From Crocinitomicaceae bacterium (GTDB taxonomy: Bacteria > Bacteroidota > Bacteroidia > Flavobacteriales_D > Crocinitomicaceae): DNA of 64,000 bases. Position 1 is the stretch's first letter. The number at the start of each line of letters is the position of its first letter. Below the pieces are notes generated by a model. That model was given only the letters and a program-made list of their open reading frames with translations. It made no database searches and was not told the DNA's origin. Made by a program: the position numbers and the translations under genes. Of this stretch, positions 1-8,569 are shown one piece after another. The stretch spans positions 60,306 to 124,305 of the forward strand of contig JAQXBM010000001.1 of NCBI GenBank assembly GCA_029252405.1, written 5' to 3'.

Positions 1-1080
1 CTTCGCTAAAACCGCAAATATCAGGACGAAAATCACAGCACCGAGGAGCGCGTATTCAAACGGCAGTGCATGTTTGTACCAACGTGTAAGTCCGATTCCT
101 ATAACCGCTCCGTACAACAGAATCACGTGTAATACATAAATCTCAAGCGTGTTTTGTCCCATTTTGATAAAGGCATTATTTCTTCCTTTCCAAAAGCGCT
201 CAGCATACATCAGAATAGAAATAAACAGGACAACTTCTGTTAATCGGAGTGCACTTGAGATGGCGCGTCCAACCATAATTTCCTCGGGAGGAATATACAA
301 TCCAATCAATTTGATGGTCCCAACAAAGACCAATACGATACCGAAAAATGTCAGAAAGAACTTTACTGGAAAGAGTGGTTTTCGAATAGAATCCTTGAAT
401 TCGCGCAAAACGGCACCAATCGCTCCACCGCACAATACGAAACCGAGCCAGGGGAACCATGGAAAAAAGGAATTGGGTCCGTGGATGACATTCTGAAAGA
501 TCGCGTGGAAATTTCTTGGCAAATAGGTGTCACCATATGCACTGATGAACGGTGTTGCCAAGAAAACTGAAGCTCCAGCCAACATCAGAACAACTGAGAA
601 TCGCTTTAGTTTTGAAAGTCGAAATAAGCCATACAGGGTTAATAGGATTAATATACCCGTTCCGATGCACTGCAGTACGTGAAAACCAAAGAACCGTTGA
701 TTGATCCTTCCAGATAAATAATAATCCAAATTCTGATAGTTCAATTGGAGAATGTACCCAATCAAAATAATTGACAGCGCACGCTTAATTCCCTTTCGAA
801 CGCGTTTTTGTTTGAAAAAACCTTGCGCTTTGTCACCTCCCAGCAGCAAATACACGAAAACGACTCCAGTAATTGTGAAAAATAGCGGCGCGGTTAATCC
901 ACGCATGTGCGACCAAATGGTAAATAGGACATCACCGAATGATTCTGGGGAATGCACATTTGCCTTGCGTTCGGCGTAATCAGAAAGTGTATGAGATATA
1001 AAATGCCCTTGCAGCATCATGATAATTGCTACACTCCGACCAACGTCAATAAATCTTAAACGAGAATTTACTTGTGACAA
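1..1080 (-). CDS. Membrane acyltransferase-like protein (DUF1624/heparan-glucosaminide acetyltransferase type), 3' end outside window
   Basis: The reading frame is open from 1080 to the left edge (360 codons) and continues beyond it. It encodes a very hydrophobic protein with about eight or nine membrane segments. The first residues read RLRFIDVGRSVAII, which resembles the R-x-x-x-ID-x-x-R-x-x-AI opening of the DUF1624 and related membrane acyltransferase families, followed by a histidine (MMLQGHF) typical of such enzymes. Near the edge it has TLEIYVLHVILLY, also typical of acyltransferase-3/DUF418-like proteins. The first ATG (1020) would cut off the conserved opening, so I choose the TTG at 1080. 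A promoter-like TAGTTTTG lies just upstream at 1095-1102, which supports that start. The acyl donor and acceptor cannot be told from the sequence. No frameshift was seen. Confidence 0.7.
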   Translation of the reverse strand, partial: MSQVNSRLRFIDVGRSVAIIMMLQGHFISHTLSDYAERKANVHSPESFGDVLFTIWSHMRGLTAPLFFTITGVVFVYLLLGGDKAQGFFKQKRVRKGIKRALSIILIGYILQLNYQNLDYYLSGRINQRFFGFHVLQCIGTGILILLTLYGLFRLSKLKRFSVVLMLAGASVFLATPFISAYGDTYLPRNFHAIFQNVIHGPNSFFPWFPWLGFVLCGGAIGAVLREFKDSIRKPLFPVKFFLTFFGIVLVFVGTIKLIGLYIPPEEIMVGRAISSALRLTEVVLFISILMYAERFWKGRNNAFIKMGQNTLEIYVLHVILLYGAVIGIGLTRWYKHALPFEYALLGAVIFVLIFAVLAK

Positions 1081-1094
1081 GACAATGTTTTCGG

Positions 1095-1102
1095 CAAAAC
1101 TA
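1095..1102 (-). promoter_or_regulatory. Bacteroidetes -7 promoter element TAGTTTTG
   Basis: Exact match to TAnnTTTG on the minus strand. It ends 14 bases before the TTG chosen as start of the membrane acyltransferase-like gene, so the transcript leader would be only about 9 bases. No convincing -33 TTTG was found at the usual spacing. Confidence 0.45.
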
Positions 1103-1167
1103 ATTATTTAATCGTTGATATGCCTGTTTACCGCCTATTTCAAGAAGATTAATTGAAGGTTGAGGCC

Positions 1168-2205
1168 TTATTCTTCCTCACGTCTTTTCGGTACAACTCC
1201 GTGGAGTTCAATTCTTCGCACGTGCGAAGTAATTTGACCACAACTGTTGGTAACATCAAATCGTAGGTTTTGAATACCTGGTTTGGAGAACTCGTACATA
1301 CCTTGTGGACCTTCAATTTTGATATCTCCGTTCAACCAAACTGCGATTGATTTCGCTTCGTTTTGTTGCATTCGATAAGTCAACTTGTAAGAGATGTTAC
1401 CTCTTTCATCTTCGATGCTCTCAGTATTCAAATCGATGAAATAACGGTCGAGTTTGTACTTCTCTCTCGTATCCGATAAAATTCTATCCGCTGAATTACT
1501 AATTTCTTTGGCAAATTTCTTTCTGATGATTCTTCCATGATCCATCACTTCTTCTCCAAAAATTGCTTTAAAGAAGGTGCATGCCACCAAATACGATCCT
1601 TTTTTGCTAGGGTGCGCTAAATCCGGTGCATACAAATTGATGTCTTCATTACTTCTTCTAACATCTCGCCAAACGAGTCCAACAGGAACAACAGGAAGAT
1701 TATAGTAATTAGATATATAGGTATATCCATCCTTAATCTTATCGGTCATTTTATCGTATGAGTCCGTTTCTTCTCTGTGACCGTAGCCGTGCTTGTAGCC
1801 CCAAGTCATGTAAAACATCACGTTTGTGCATTCATTGTTTTCATAAATGGCTTTCGTGAGTTTATCCGCGTATGGGACAATAGTAGAATCCAGTTGACTC
1901 TGTTCAAAGGCCAATTCTCGGCTAAAACCTTGTAATATGATGTAATCCCACTTACGCTTGTTAATTGCTTCGTATACTTCGGGACGTTCCTCTGCATGAA
2001 TTTTAAAGGTTGCACTAGATTGAGCGCACTTCTCAACGAGCACATTCATGCCAGCGTCCTTTGCGATCTTATCAAACATCTTCGGCATGTTATTCATGTG
2101 CGTATAGCTGTTACCAATGAACAATACCTTCAAAGGCTCCTCTTGCGCAGAAACAGTGCATGTAGCAAAGAATGCTATAATCCCGTTAAAAAACTTTTTG
2201 AGCAT
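1168..2205 (-). CDS. Secreted SGNH/GDSL-type hydrolase
   Basis: A 345-residue protein with an N-terminal signal peptide (MLKKFFNGIIAFFATCTVSAQ) followed at once by VLFIGNSYTH. The GNS holds the likely nucleophile Ser33 of an SGNH hydrolase. The second conserved block is APDLAHPS, giving Asp195 and His198 as the likely rest of the catalytic triad, spaced as in the family. The region DYIILQGFSREL resembles block II/III. The enzyme should act as an esterase or deacetylase on a periplasmic or extracellular substrate, which cannot be named. The frame is open further upstream to 2280, but the ATG at 2205 gives a clean signal peptide; an ATG at 2235 is also possible. The gene follows the HIT gene on the same strand with a gap of about 100 bases. 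Confidence 0.8.
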   Translation of the reverse strand: MLKKFFNGIIAFFATCTVSAQEEPLKVLFIGNSYTHMNNMPKMFDKIAKDAGMNVLVEKCAQSSATFKIHAEERPEVYEAINKRKWDYIILQGFSRELAFEQSQLDSTIVPYADKLTKAIYENNECTNVMFYMTWGYKHGYGHREETDSYDKMTDKIKDGYTYISNYYNLPVVPVGLVWRDVRRSNEDINLYAPDLAHPSKKGSYLVACTFFKAIFGEEVMDHGRIIRKKFAKEISNSADRILSDTREKYKLDRYFIDLNTESIEDERGNISYKLTYRMQQNEAKSIAVWLNGDIKIEGPQGMYEFSKPGIQNLRFDVTNSCGQITSHVRRIELHGVVPKRREEE

Positions 2206-2301
2206 GATATTTTTGATTGATGTTCTTAAAGCCATAGGCTTGTTGGTTTTGTTGTTTATGCATATAAGTGCAAATTTCAAACCAAGTTACGTCCATGTCT
2301 A

Positions 2302-2691
2302 CTATGCTAATCGAATTTTCTCAGCTATTTCAGTCAATTGCTCGTGAGAAAAGGGCGCCTTTTCTTTTGTGAAATCCATGTCGTGAAGTGAGTCTATCGG
2401 AACTAAATGAACATGTGCATGAGGCACTTCGAGGCCGATTACTGTAACTCCAATGCGATTGCAAGGAATCGCAGCTTTCAGTTTTTTCGCTACCGATTTG
2501 GCAAATACCATCATATCTGCAAGATGATCATCTTCTAAATCAAAGATATAATCGACTTCAAGCTTTGGAATAACCAATACGTGACCTTCTCTTAAGGGCG
2601 TAATGTCCAAAAATGCCAAGAATTGATCGTTCTCAGCTACTTTATGGCAAGGCAACTCACCATTTACTATTTTGGTGAAAATTGAAGCCAT
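2302..2691 (-). CDS. HIT family protein (nucleotide-binding hydrolase/transferase)
   Basis: A 129-residue protein of normal length for bacterial HIT proteins. It carries the histidine triad HAHVHLVP with His91, His93 and His95, preceded by the usual opening IFTKIVNGELPCHKV and the REGHVLVIPK segment. HIT proteins hydrolyse nucleotide phosphoramidates or dinucleoside polyphosphates through the central histidine; the exact substrate here is not known. Its ATG overlaps the stop of greA by one base (TAATG), so the two are translationally coupled and surely in one operon. Confidence 0.93.
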   Translation of the reverse strand: MASIFTKIVNGELPCHKVAENDQFLAFLDITPLREGHVLVIPKLEVDYIFDLEDDHLADMMVFAKSVAKKLKAAIPCNRIGVTVIGLEVPHAHVHLVPIDSLHDMDFTKEKAPFSHEQLTEIAEKIRLA

Positions 2692-3164
2692 TAGCGCGTT
2701 ATTTCAATGATTTCAAACTGAAGCGTTCCATTTGGTGTATCAATGTCAGCAATCTCGCCTACAGATTTACCAAGGAGTCCTTTACCGAAGGGAGACTCGA
2801 TACTGATTTTCTTTGCTTTCAAATCCGCTTCGTTCTCTGCTACAATGGTGTACGTCATTTCCATTCCGTTCTTCACGTTCTTGATTGTCGCAGTTGAAAG
2901 AATGAAAATCTTTGTGTGGTCTATTTCTGAGTCATCAATAATACGCGCATTTGAAACAACTTCCTCCAACTTGGCAATTTTCATCTCAAGAATTCCTTGA
3001 GCTTCTTTTGCTGCATCGTATTCGGCGTTTTCAGACAAATCTCCTTTATCAATTGCTTCTCCGATTTGCGCTGAGATTTCAGGTCTTTTAACGAATTTCA
3101 TTTCATGCAACTCGTCTTTCAACTTTTGCAATCCCTCTTTCGTATAGTAGCTGATCTGTGACAT
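2691..3164 (-). CDS. greA: Transcription elongation factor GreA
   Basis: A 157-residue protein, the standard GreA length. The N-terminal half is the charged coiled coil (YYTKEGLQKLKDELHEMK; DLSENAEYDAAKEAQG, the conserved GreA tip with acidic residues that act in RNA cleavage), and the C-terminal half has the FKBP-like domain ending LQFEIIEI. GreA binds backtracked RNA polymerase through the secondary channel and stimulates cleavage of the 3' end of the RNA. The gene sits just downstream of a strong terminator of the preceding unit and is followed by the HIT gene with a one-base overlap. Confidence 0.97.
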   Translation of the reverse strand: MSQISYYTKEGLQKLKDELHEMKFVKRPEISAQIGEAIDKGDLSENAEYDAAKEAQGILEMKIAKLEEVVSNARIIDDSEIDHTKIFILSTATIKNVKNGMEMTYTIVAENEADLKAKKISIESPFGKGLLGKSVGEIADIDTPNGTLQFEIIEITR

Positions 3165-3182
3165 ATTCTAAATTTTCTATAA

Positions 3183-3214
3183 CAAAAACAAGAGAGCCCA
3201 AACGGACTCTCTTG
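3183..3214 (-). terminator. Rho-independent terminator of the TonB receptor/PorV-like unit
   Basis: On the minus strand an eight-pair stem (CAAGAGAG/CTCTCTTG, extended by C-G after one mismatch) is followed by TTGTTTTTGTTAT. It lies 25 bases after the stop of the PorV/PorQ-family gene and before greA. Confidence 0.8.
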
Positions 3215-3239
3215 ATAATCAAATGTAATAAAATTCTAT

Positions 3240-4307
3240 TTATTTCAGGCTAATTGTCGCTCCAATTGTGTGGATAACACCAAATTGTCCTGCAAAACGC
3301 GCTGCGTATTCGATACCCAAAGCATTCTTGCTTTCACCAACCAATGCATCTACTGAGAAACCAGCAGATGGTCCGATTAGTGCGCTAGAACGATTCTCAA
3401 CACTGAATAGATTCTTTTCGTAAACGAAACCTCCTCTAAGGTTGAATGCCATCTTCTCCGTTGTCATTCCGTAATCCAATCCTAAACGGAATTGATCACT
3501 TGAGAACGAGTTAGCTGTAAATCCAAAACCAAGGTTTAGTTTGTTCGTTTCGTCGAAGATGAAATCATATGATCCACCGATTGCCAACAAAGAAGGCATT
3601 TCGAACTCACCAGAACGCTGCTCCAATGTAGCAAGTACTCCAGTTTCTACGAATTCAACTTGTTGCGCCAAACCATCACCTGAGTAACTCATTGTTGGTC
3701 CAACGTTTTTCAACGCAATTCCAAACTTGATTTGATCTTGCTCTCCAGTTACGTAACGGATACCTGCATCAATCGCAACTCCCGTAGATCTCAAGTTAGA
3801 GATGCTCTCAGAAATCACCTTAAAGTTGATCCCTCCATAGATAGAGCTCGAGAATGAACGAGCATATCCTACGTTGAAGATATTTGATCTTGGTGCGAAG
3901 AAACCAATGTTTCCTTCTGGGTTCGCTACAGTCGTAATTGGAATTTCACCAAAGTTTAACGATTGAACACTCACCGAGATTACATCACTTTCCGAAATAC
4001 GTTGAGCGATACCAGCACTGTTCATTCCGATACCTGCGCTACCCATCCAATTGCTGTAATTGAATTTGATTTGCGTTTTATCAGTAAATGCTAGACCTGC
4101 AATATTCGTAAACGTCGCTTCCAATCCGTTAATCTGTGCAATTCCAGCTCCACCAATCGCAGAACTACGTGCCCATGGATTAATCAACAACTGAGATGCA
4201 CCCGCAGATCCTACACGATCTTCGTTACCTGCGTTGGCTGCAAAACCAGTCATCAACGCAATTCCAAGTACTATTGTTTTTCCTATTTTCATCATTGAAT
4301 TATTCAT
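3240..4307 (-). CDS. PorV/PorQ-family outer-membrane beta-barrel protein
   Basis: A 355-residue protein with signal peptide (MKIGKTIVLGIALMTGFAANA) and then the family hallmark near the N terminus: LLINPWARSSAIGGAGIAQINGLEATFTNIAGLAF, i.e. the 'small-G-G-A ... N-P-A/N-I-A' segment of PorV/PorQ-like FadL-type barrels. The rest is alternating beta strands ending in ATISLK. PorV is the T9SS outer-membrane component that takes cargo from the translocon and hands it to the PorU sortase; PorQ is a related partner. This copy is 20 bases downstream of a large protein with a T9SS sorting domain and 4.3 kb after a TonB receptor, all on one strand, so it is probably a dedicated partner of that cargo rather than the general PorV. 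That last point is inference. Confidence 0.8.
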   Translation of the reverse strand: MNNSMMKIGKTIVLGIALMTGFAANAGNEDRVGSAGASQLLINPWARSSAIGGAGIAQINGLEATFTNIAGLAFTDKTQIKFNYSNWMGSAGIGMNSAGIAQRISESDVISVSVQSLNFGEIPITTVANPEGNIGFFAPRSNIFNVGYARSFSSSIYGGINFKVISESISNLRSTGVAIDAGIRYVTGEQDQIKFGIALKNVGPTMSYSGDGLAQQVEFVETGVLATLEQRSGEFEMPSLLAIGGSYDFIFDETNKLNLGFGFTANSFSSDQFRLGLDYGMTTEKMAFNLRGGFVYEKNLFSVENRSSALIGPSAGFSVDALVGESKNALGIEYAARFAGQFGVIHTIGATISLK

Positions 4308-4327
4308 TTCAATTCGTTTTGATCAGT

Positions 4328-7300
4328 TTAAATTCCTTGTAAATCCACTTGGCGCATACCACCGAAGAACTTGAGAACTTTCTCTCCTACTCCTGGTATT
4401 TCAACATGAATCAAGTATACACCTCCTGCTACAGGAATTGCTTTCCAGTTATTCAAGTCCCAATCGACTGAAGTAACAGGGCTATCCTTTTGGAATGTTC
4501 TTACCAATTTACCATTTACACTGTAAATCTTAACTGTACATCTTTCTGGAAGGTTCGTGATTTTCACACGAGTATCCAATCGAGTACGCTCGTATTCAGA
4601 GTAAGCGTAGTATGGGTTAGGAACTACGTTGATCATTTCTAACGCTTCCGCTAATTGATCTGTGCTTCCTGTTGTTGTAGCGATATCATCCATACTCCAA
4701 GAGTACATTGGACGTCCTCCGTTTAGACCAGTAGCTGAGTAATTCTTGTACTCCTTATTAACTCTCAATTGAATCTCTACATCCGTAGGGAATCCGTTTG
4801 TGATGTCGTAACCTGGCGCAGCCATTGGGTAAGAAACCCAAGCAAGACTTGCATATACATACTTAGCAGCTGGCTGGTTGTTCGCGTCAATCAACTGGTA
4901 TTGATTGTAAAGTTCGTTACCAGCGTTTGACTCAGCTTGACTAGGAATGTAAGCTGGGAAATCCACCGAGCTACCTACTAAATCACCGTTAAGCGACTTG
5001 TTGTTGTAACCCCAAACATATACTGGGTGCATACCACCCATGATTGGTGTTCCTACTCCGTCAACTAGACGATCAGTTGGGTTCCAAAGCATGTCAGCTC
5101 CATTCTCATTTCCTAAGAATGAATTCTCACCAAATGCCATGTAAAGACGTACTCCTGATTCAACATCAATCGCATATCCTGGGAACCAACCCATTCCAGT
5201 TCCTGTTCCGTCATCGTTTCCAAACTTATCAACGCTTGGGCTCTGACGCATTTGACCAGCTTCCGCACCTCCAACATTAAGAGCAACGTCACGACCTAAT
5301 TCGAGTACTGGACAACGTGTCCATTTAGTGCGATCGCTAGTAATCACGATATCTACTCCTGGCAAGTAACTGATTGAAGCAGCGTACTTCGCAGACAATA
5401 CTGAATTCGTATTGTAGTATGCCATTGGCATGTAATCAGCTTGGTAACCAACTAATTTGTGAGGAGCAATAGTTCCATCTAACAAACCAGCGTACAGTTT
5501 ATCATCATCTCCACCTGCCATATCTCTATAGCTACAAGGATCGAGGTGAGGTAAAACATTCGGGTTACATTCGTAAGCCGCATCATTCGGATCAGTTTCT
5601 GGTTGATAATCTCCTGAACGAATCCAGTTTGTCGGGAAGAATGCATCGTTATCCTGCACTCCTGTCAACCAACGCTGCGAACTATCTGCAAAGTTGATAT
5701 CAGCTCGAAGTAGCTCCGTAGAATATTTATCTACAAGTCCTCCTAAACCAGTTTCGAAATATGGTTTCTGCTGAATTTGAACTGAGATACCCCATTGAGG
5801 AATCAACTGCTCATTGTTCACGTCGATCACAAATTCCGAAGAAACTGTATCTAATAATATTCCACCAGGTTGATCGTATCTGCTGATCAGCCATGAAGCT
5901 CCATCTGCATCGTTAAACGATACAGGGATCGTGTAATCTCTGAATTCACATTCGAAGTAACCGTCAACAACGTTAAGAGGGTCAATAACTTTTACGTTTA
6001 ATGGACCTCTTCCGTAATCATACGATGGAGTTTCCAAGATACCGTTCGAAATAATTGTCGCTTTTGATTCCGCTGTCAATTGAAGATCATTTCCTCCATT
6101 TCCATGTCCATCAAGACGTGTAATAATTGGACTTGATCCGTATGCAATGTTTTGACTTGTTCCATCAGCCTCAGGCGTTGGATTGTGCGGTACAGCAGGA
6201 ACAGATTTAATTGCCGTTCCATCAAAGCTCAAACGAGATGAAATGTAAGGAATCTTCTGTCCGTCCAAGAACAATCCATCTGTTGGATCATATTTCTTGA
6301 ATTCATTGTGCGCATAAGCAACAGCAACGAAGTAGTATGTCTTGTGATTAACCAATGTACGTTCACCCAATGCGAATGCATCTTCAGTGATTAAGAATGA
6401 GTGGCGAATACCAGCATTCTCTCCATCTACTTTTTCCTTAGGGAAGGCAAATCCAAGATCGTCATCAAATTCGAAGTTGATAATGCGATCAATATCGTTC
6501 TCGATATCACATTGACCAACCAACTGAGCTTTCGACTCATCATTCAAATCAGCTACACCTGCAGCATCATCGATCAATTGATAAATTTGGTACCCTTCAA
6601 AAGTATATACTCTATCAACTGTAGGATCCGTAATGTTTACTTTATCCTCTTGAGCATAACCTTCTAAGTAGTTATTCGAAGTTACAGGGTTCTCAATTGT
6701 CAATACTAATTGGTTTTCCAATTCTTGAATTGTCAATTTCGGTGCATCTGGTGGAGTCAAGATAGCGAAACATGCATCGAATAATGCTTGTGCTTTCGTA
6801 TCTGCACGTTTCATCGCTTCTACTGATGCGAACAACGTTCCTTCCGTTCCACGTCCGTAAACAATACCTACAGTAATATTATTAACGGCTCCAGGTGTCA
6901 ATGTAAATGGTCCTGCAGACTGTACGAAACGACGGTCACCAACAGGGTTGTTATTTGTTTCTTCATCCCAAAGGAAACCAGGATCTTCTCCTTCTGTTGC
7001 CCAGTTTAATGGATCAGAATCTCCCGGGAACATGTAATCAGATTCGATGTTTGTACTTCCTGTTGATCCAGGGAAACCTGTACCACCATAAACAGTCTCG
7101 TCTCCAAAGTTCCAGAAACCTTGCATGTAGTTGTAGTGTTGAGCAGCAGAAGCAGGATCTCCTTGAGTTGCAGCTGCACCGTTAGTATAGTAGGTAAACC
7201 CTCTCATACCGTAACGCTCATTATCTACAATGTTATCGTTGTAACCTACACCAATACCTTGGTAAACAATTCCACCATCGTTGATAGCGTCAAGTACTGT

Positions 7301-8548
7301 TGGAGTAACGATTGAATCTGCGATTGAATCGAAGTAAGGTCCTACGTTATCTTTTTGATCGGCATCTTGGTAAGGTCCCTCGAAGAAATCGACTCCGATA
7401 GCAGGAGGATTTTCTCCATAACCTGTACTTCCGTTTGCCGTTTCATCGTTCAAGTCACCATTGAAGATGTATCCTAAACCACGCGATACGTCACACCCTG
7501 CGTAATCATCAGGAGCTCCTCCGATATCCACATCCATGTATTGTGAGAAGTATGTGTTAAATAGAGTCTGTGTTCCACGGTTAATTAACTCGTAGTTGTA
7601 GAAAGTCATTCTGTTCACTTCATCCGTAGTTGCAAAAGCAAAGGCTTGTGCACGAATCTCCATACCAATTGGATCACCACCCGTTTCCGTGTGAATGTTT
7701 CCTTTATCGTTGAATACCCACCAGTGAGTCTCATCACCAAACAAAGAGATTCTACGATCAACACCACAAATGATATCATCTCTACCGAGAATGTCATCGT
7801 ACCATGGGTGATCTCCTTGAGAAATTGGATCGTAGTTTCCATCACCATCACGGTCATAGAAAGGAGCCAAGTAGTAATCTTGTTGCAAACTCACGTCTCC
7901 GTGTGCTGGCCACTCATAAATTCTGTTTAAGATATCTGCTGATGGTTGCTGAACTTCAGCACATCCTTCCGTTGTAACACCGTTTGCACATTCCCACCAG
8001 ATGTTGAACTGAATAACTTCAGCTTTTCTAATCGTGTAGAATTCATCATAAGCAGTACACTGCTCAGGATCGATGTTGGCACCACCAAAGTCACGAACTG
8101 CATCATCACCAACTGGTTGGTTAGGATTGTAGTTTCCAGATCCTGGATTAACTGTCAACGGCCCAGGCCAGAAATCGTTTCCACTACGGAATCGAATCGC
8201 TGCCAATTTCAACTGACCGTTTACATCAGTACCACCCATCCAAAGGGCTCCAGCATAAATTGCTCTTAATCCACTTCCTTTAGGAACCTCATAAGCTGCA
8301 ACAGAGTTCTGCCGGTCTTGGAACATACTACCTCCTTGCTCAATGAATGCGCTAACATCATTGAACTCCATCGTCAATTTAGCCGTGGCAGGCGAACAGT
8401 TCGCTCCTTTAGCCTCAGTTGACACGGTATTCCCATTGTTACCTTGGTTTATACCGTTGTGGTCATTAGGCCCCAGATAAGACAGGGCATTATTTGACCA
8501 CAAAAGTGCTGTGGCTCCTAACGTTATTGCTATTAATTGCTTTTTCAT
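4328..8548 (-). CDS. Giant secreted protein with C-terminal T9SS sorting domain
   Basis: A 1406-residue protein. It has a signal peptide (MKKQLIAITLGATALLWSNNALS) and a long body rich in Asp, Asn, Gly and aromatic residues without a catalytic motif I can recognise; it has Asp/Gly-rich stretches (FYDRDGDGNYDPI) that look calcium-binding. The last ~95 residues (VVPNPYYAYSEYE...VKIYSVNGKLVRTF...PVAGGVYLIHVEI) form a T9SS type A-like sorting domain, which sends proteins through the T9SS to the surface. The gene lies between a TonB-dependent receptor (21 bases upstream) and a PorV/PorQ-family barrel (20 bases downstream). A role as a surface partner of the receptor, such as nutrient capture, is possible but not shown. 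Confidence 0.8.
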   Translation of the reverse strand: MKKQLIAITLGATALLWSNNALSYLGPNDHNGINQGNNGNTVSTEAKGANCSPATAKLTMEFNDVSAFIEQGGSMFQDRQNSVAAYEVPKGSGLRAIYAGALWMGGTDVNGQLKLAAIRFRSGNDFWPGPLTVNPGSGNYNPNQPVGDDAVRDFGGANIDPEQCTAYDEFYTIRKAEVIQFNIWWECANGVTTEGCAEVQQPSADILNRIYEWPAHGDVSLQQDYYLAPFYDRDGDGNYDPISQGDHPWYDDILGRDDIICGVDRRISLFGDETHWWVFNDKGNIHTETGGDPIGMEIRAQAFAFATTDEVNRMTFYNYELINRGTQTLFNTYFSQYMDVDIGGAPDDYAGCDVSRGLGYIFNGDLNDETANGSTGYGENPPAIGVDFFEGPYQDADQKDNVGPYFDSIADSIVTPTVLDAINDGGIVYQGIGVGYNDNIVDNERYGMRGFTYYTNGAAATQGDPASAAQHYNYMQGFWNFGDETVYGGTGFPGSTGSTNIESDYMFPGDSDPLNWATEGEDPGFLWDEETNNNPVGDRRFVQSAGPFTLTPGAVNNITVGIVYGRGTEGTLFASVEAMKRADTKAQALFDACFAILTPPDAPKLTIQELENQLVLTIENPVTSNNYLEGYAQEDKVNITDPTVDRVYTFEGYQIYQLIDDAAGVADLNDESKAQLVGQCDIENDIDRIINFEFDDDLGFAFPKEKVDGENAGIRHSFLITEDAFALGERTLVNHKTYYFVAVAYAHNEFKKYDPTDGLFLDGQKIPYISSRLSFDGTAIKSVPAVPHNPTPEADGTSQNIAYGSSPIITRLDGHGNGGNDLQLTAESKATIISNGILETPSYDYGRGPLNVKVIDPLNVVDGYFECEFRDYTIPVSFNDADGASWLISRYDQPGGILLDTVSSEFVIDVNNEQLIPQWGISVQIQQKPYFETGLGGLVDKYSTELLRADINFADSSQRWLTGVQDNDAFFPTNWIRSGDYQPETDPNDAAYECNPNVLPHLDPCSYRDMAGGDDDKLYAGLLDGTIAPHKLVGYQADYMPMAYYNTNSVLSAKYAASISYLPGVDIVITSDRTKWTRCPVLELGRDVALNVGGAEAGQMRQSPSVDKFGNDDGTGTGMGWFPGYAIDVESGVRLYMAFGENSFLGNENGADMLWNPTDRLVDGVGTPIMGGMHPVYVWGYNNKSLNGDLVGSSVDFPAYIPSQAESNAGNELYNQYQLIDANNQPAAKYVYASLAWVSYPMAAPGYDITNGFPTDVEIQLRVNKEYKNYSATGLNGGRPMYSWSMDDIATTTGSTDQLAEALEMINVVPNPYYAYSEYERTRLDTRVKITNLPERCTVKIYSVNGKLVRTFQKDSPVTSVDWDLNNWKAIPVAGGVYLIHVEIPGVGEKVLKFFGGMRQVDLQGI

Positions 8549-8569
8549 AATTTACTTGCTTATGAATAA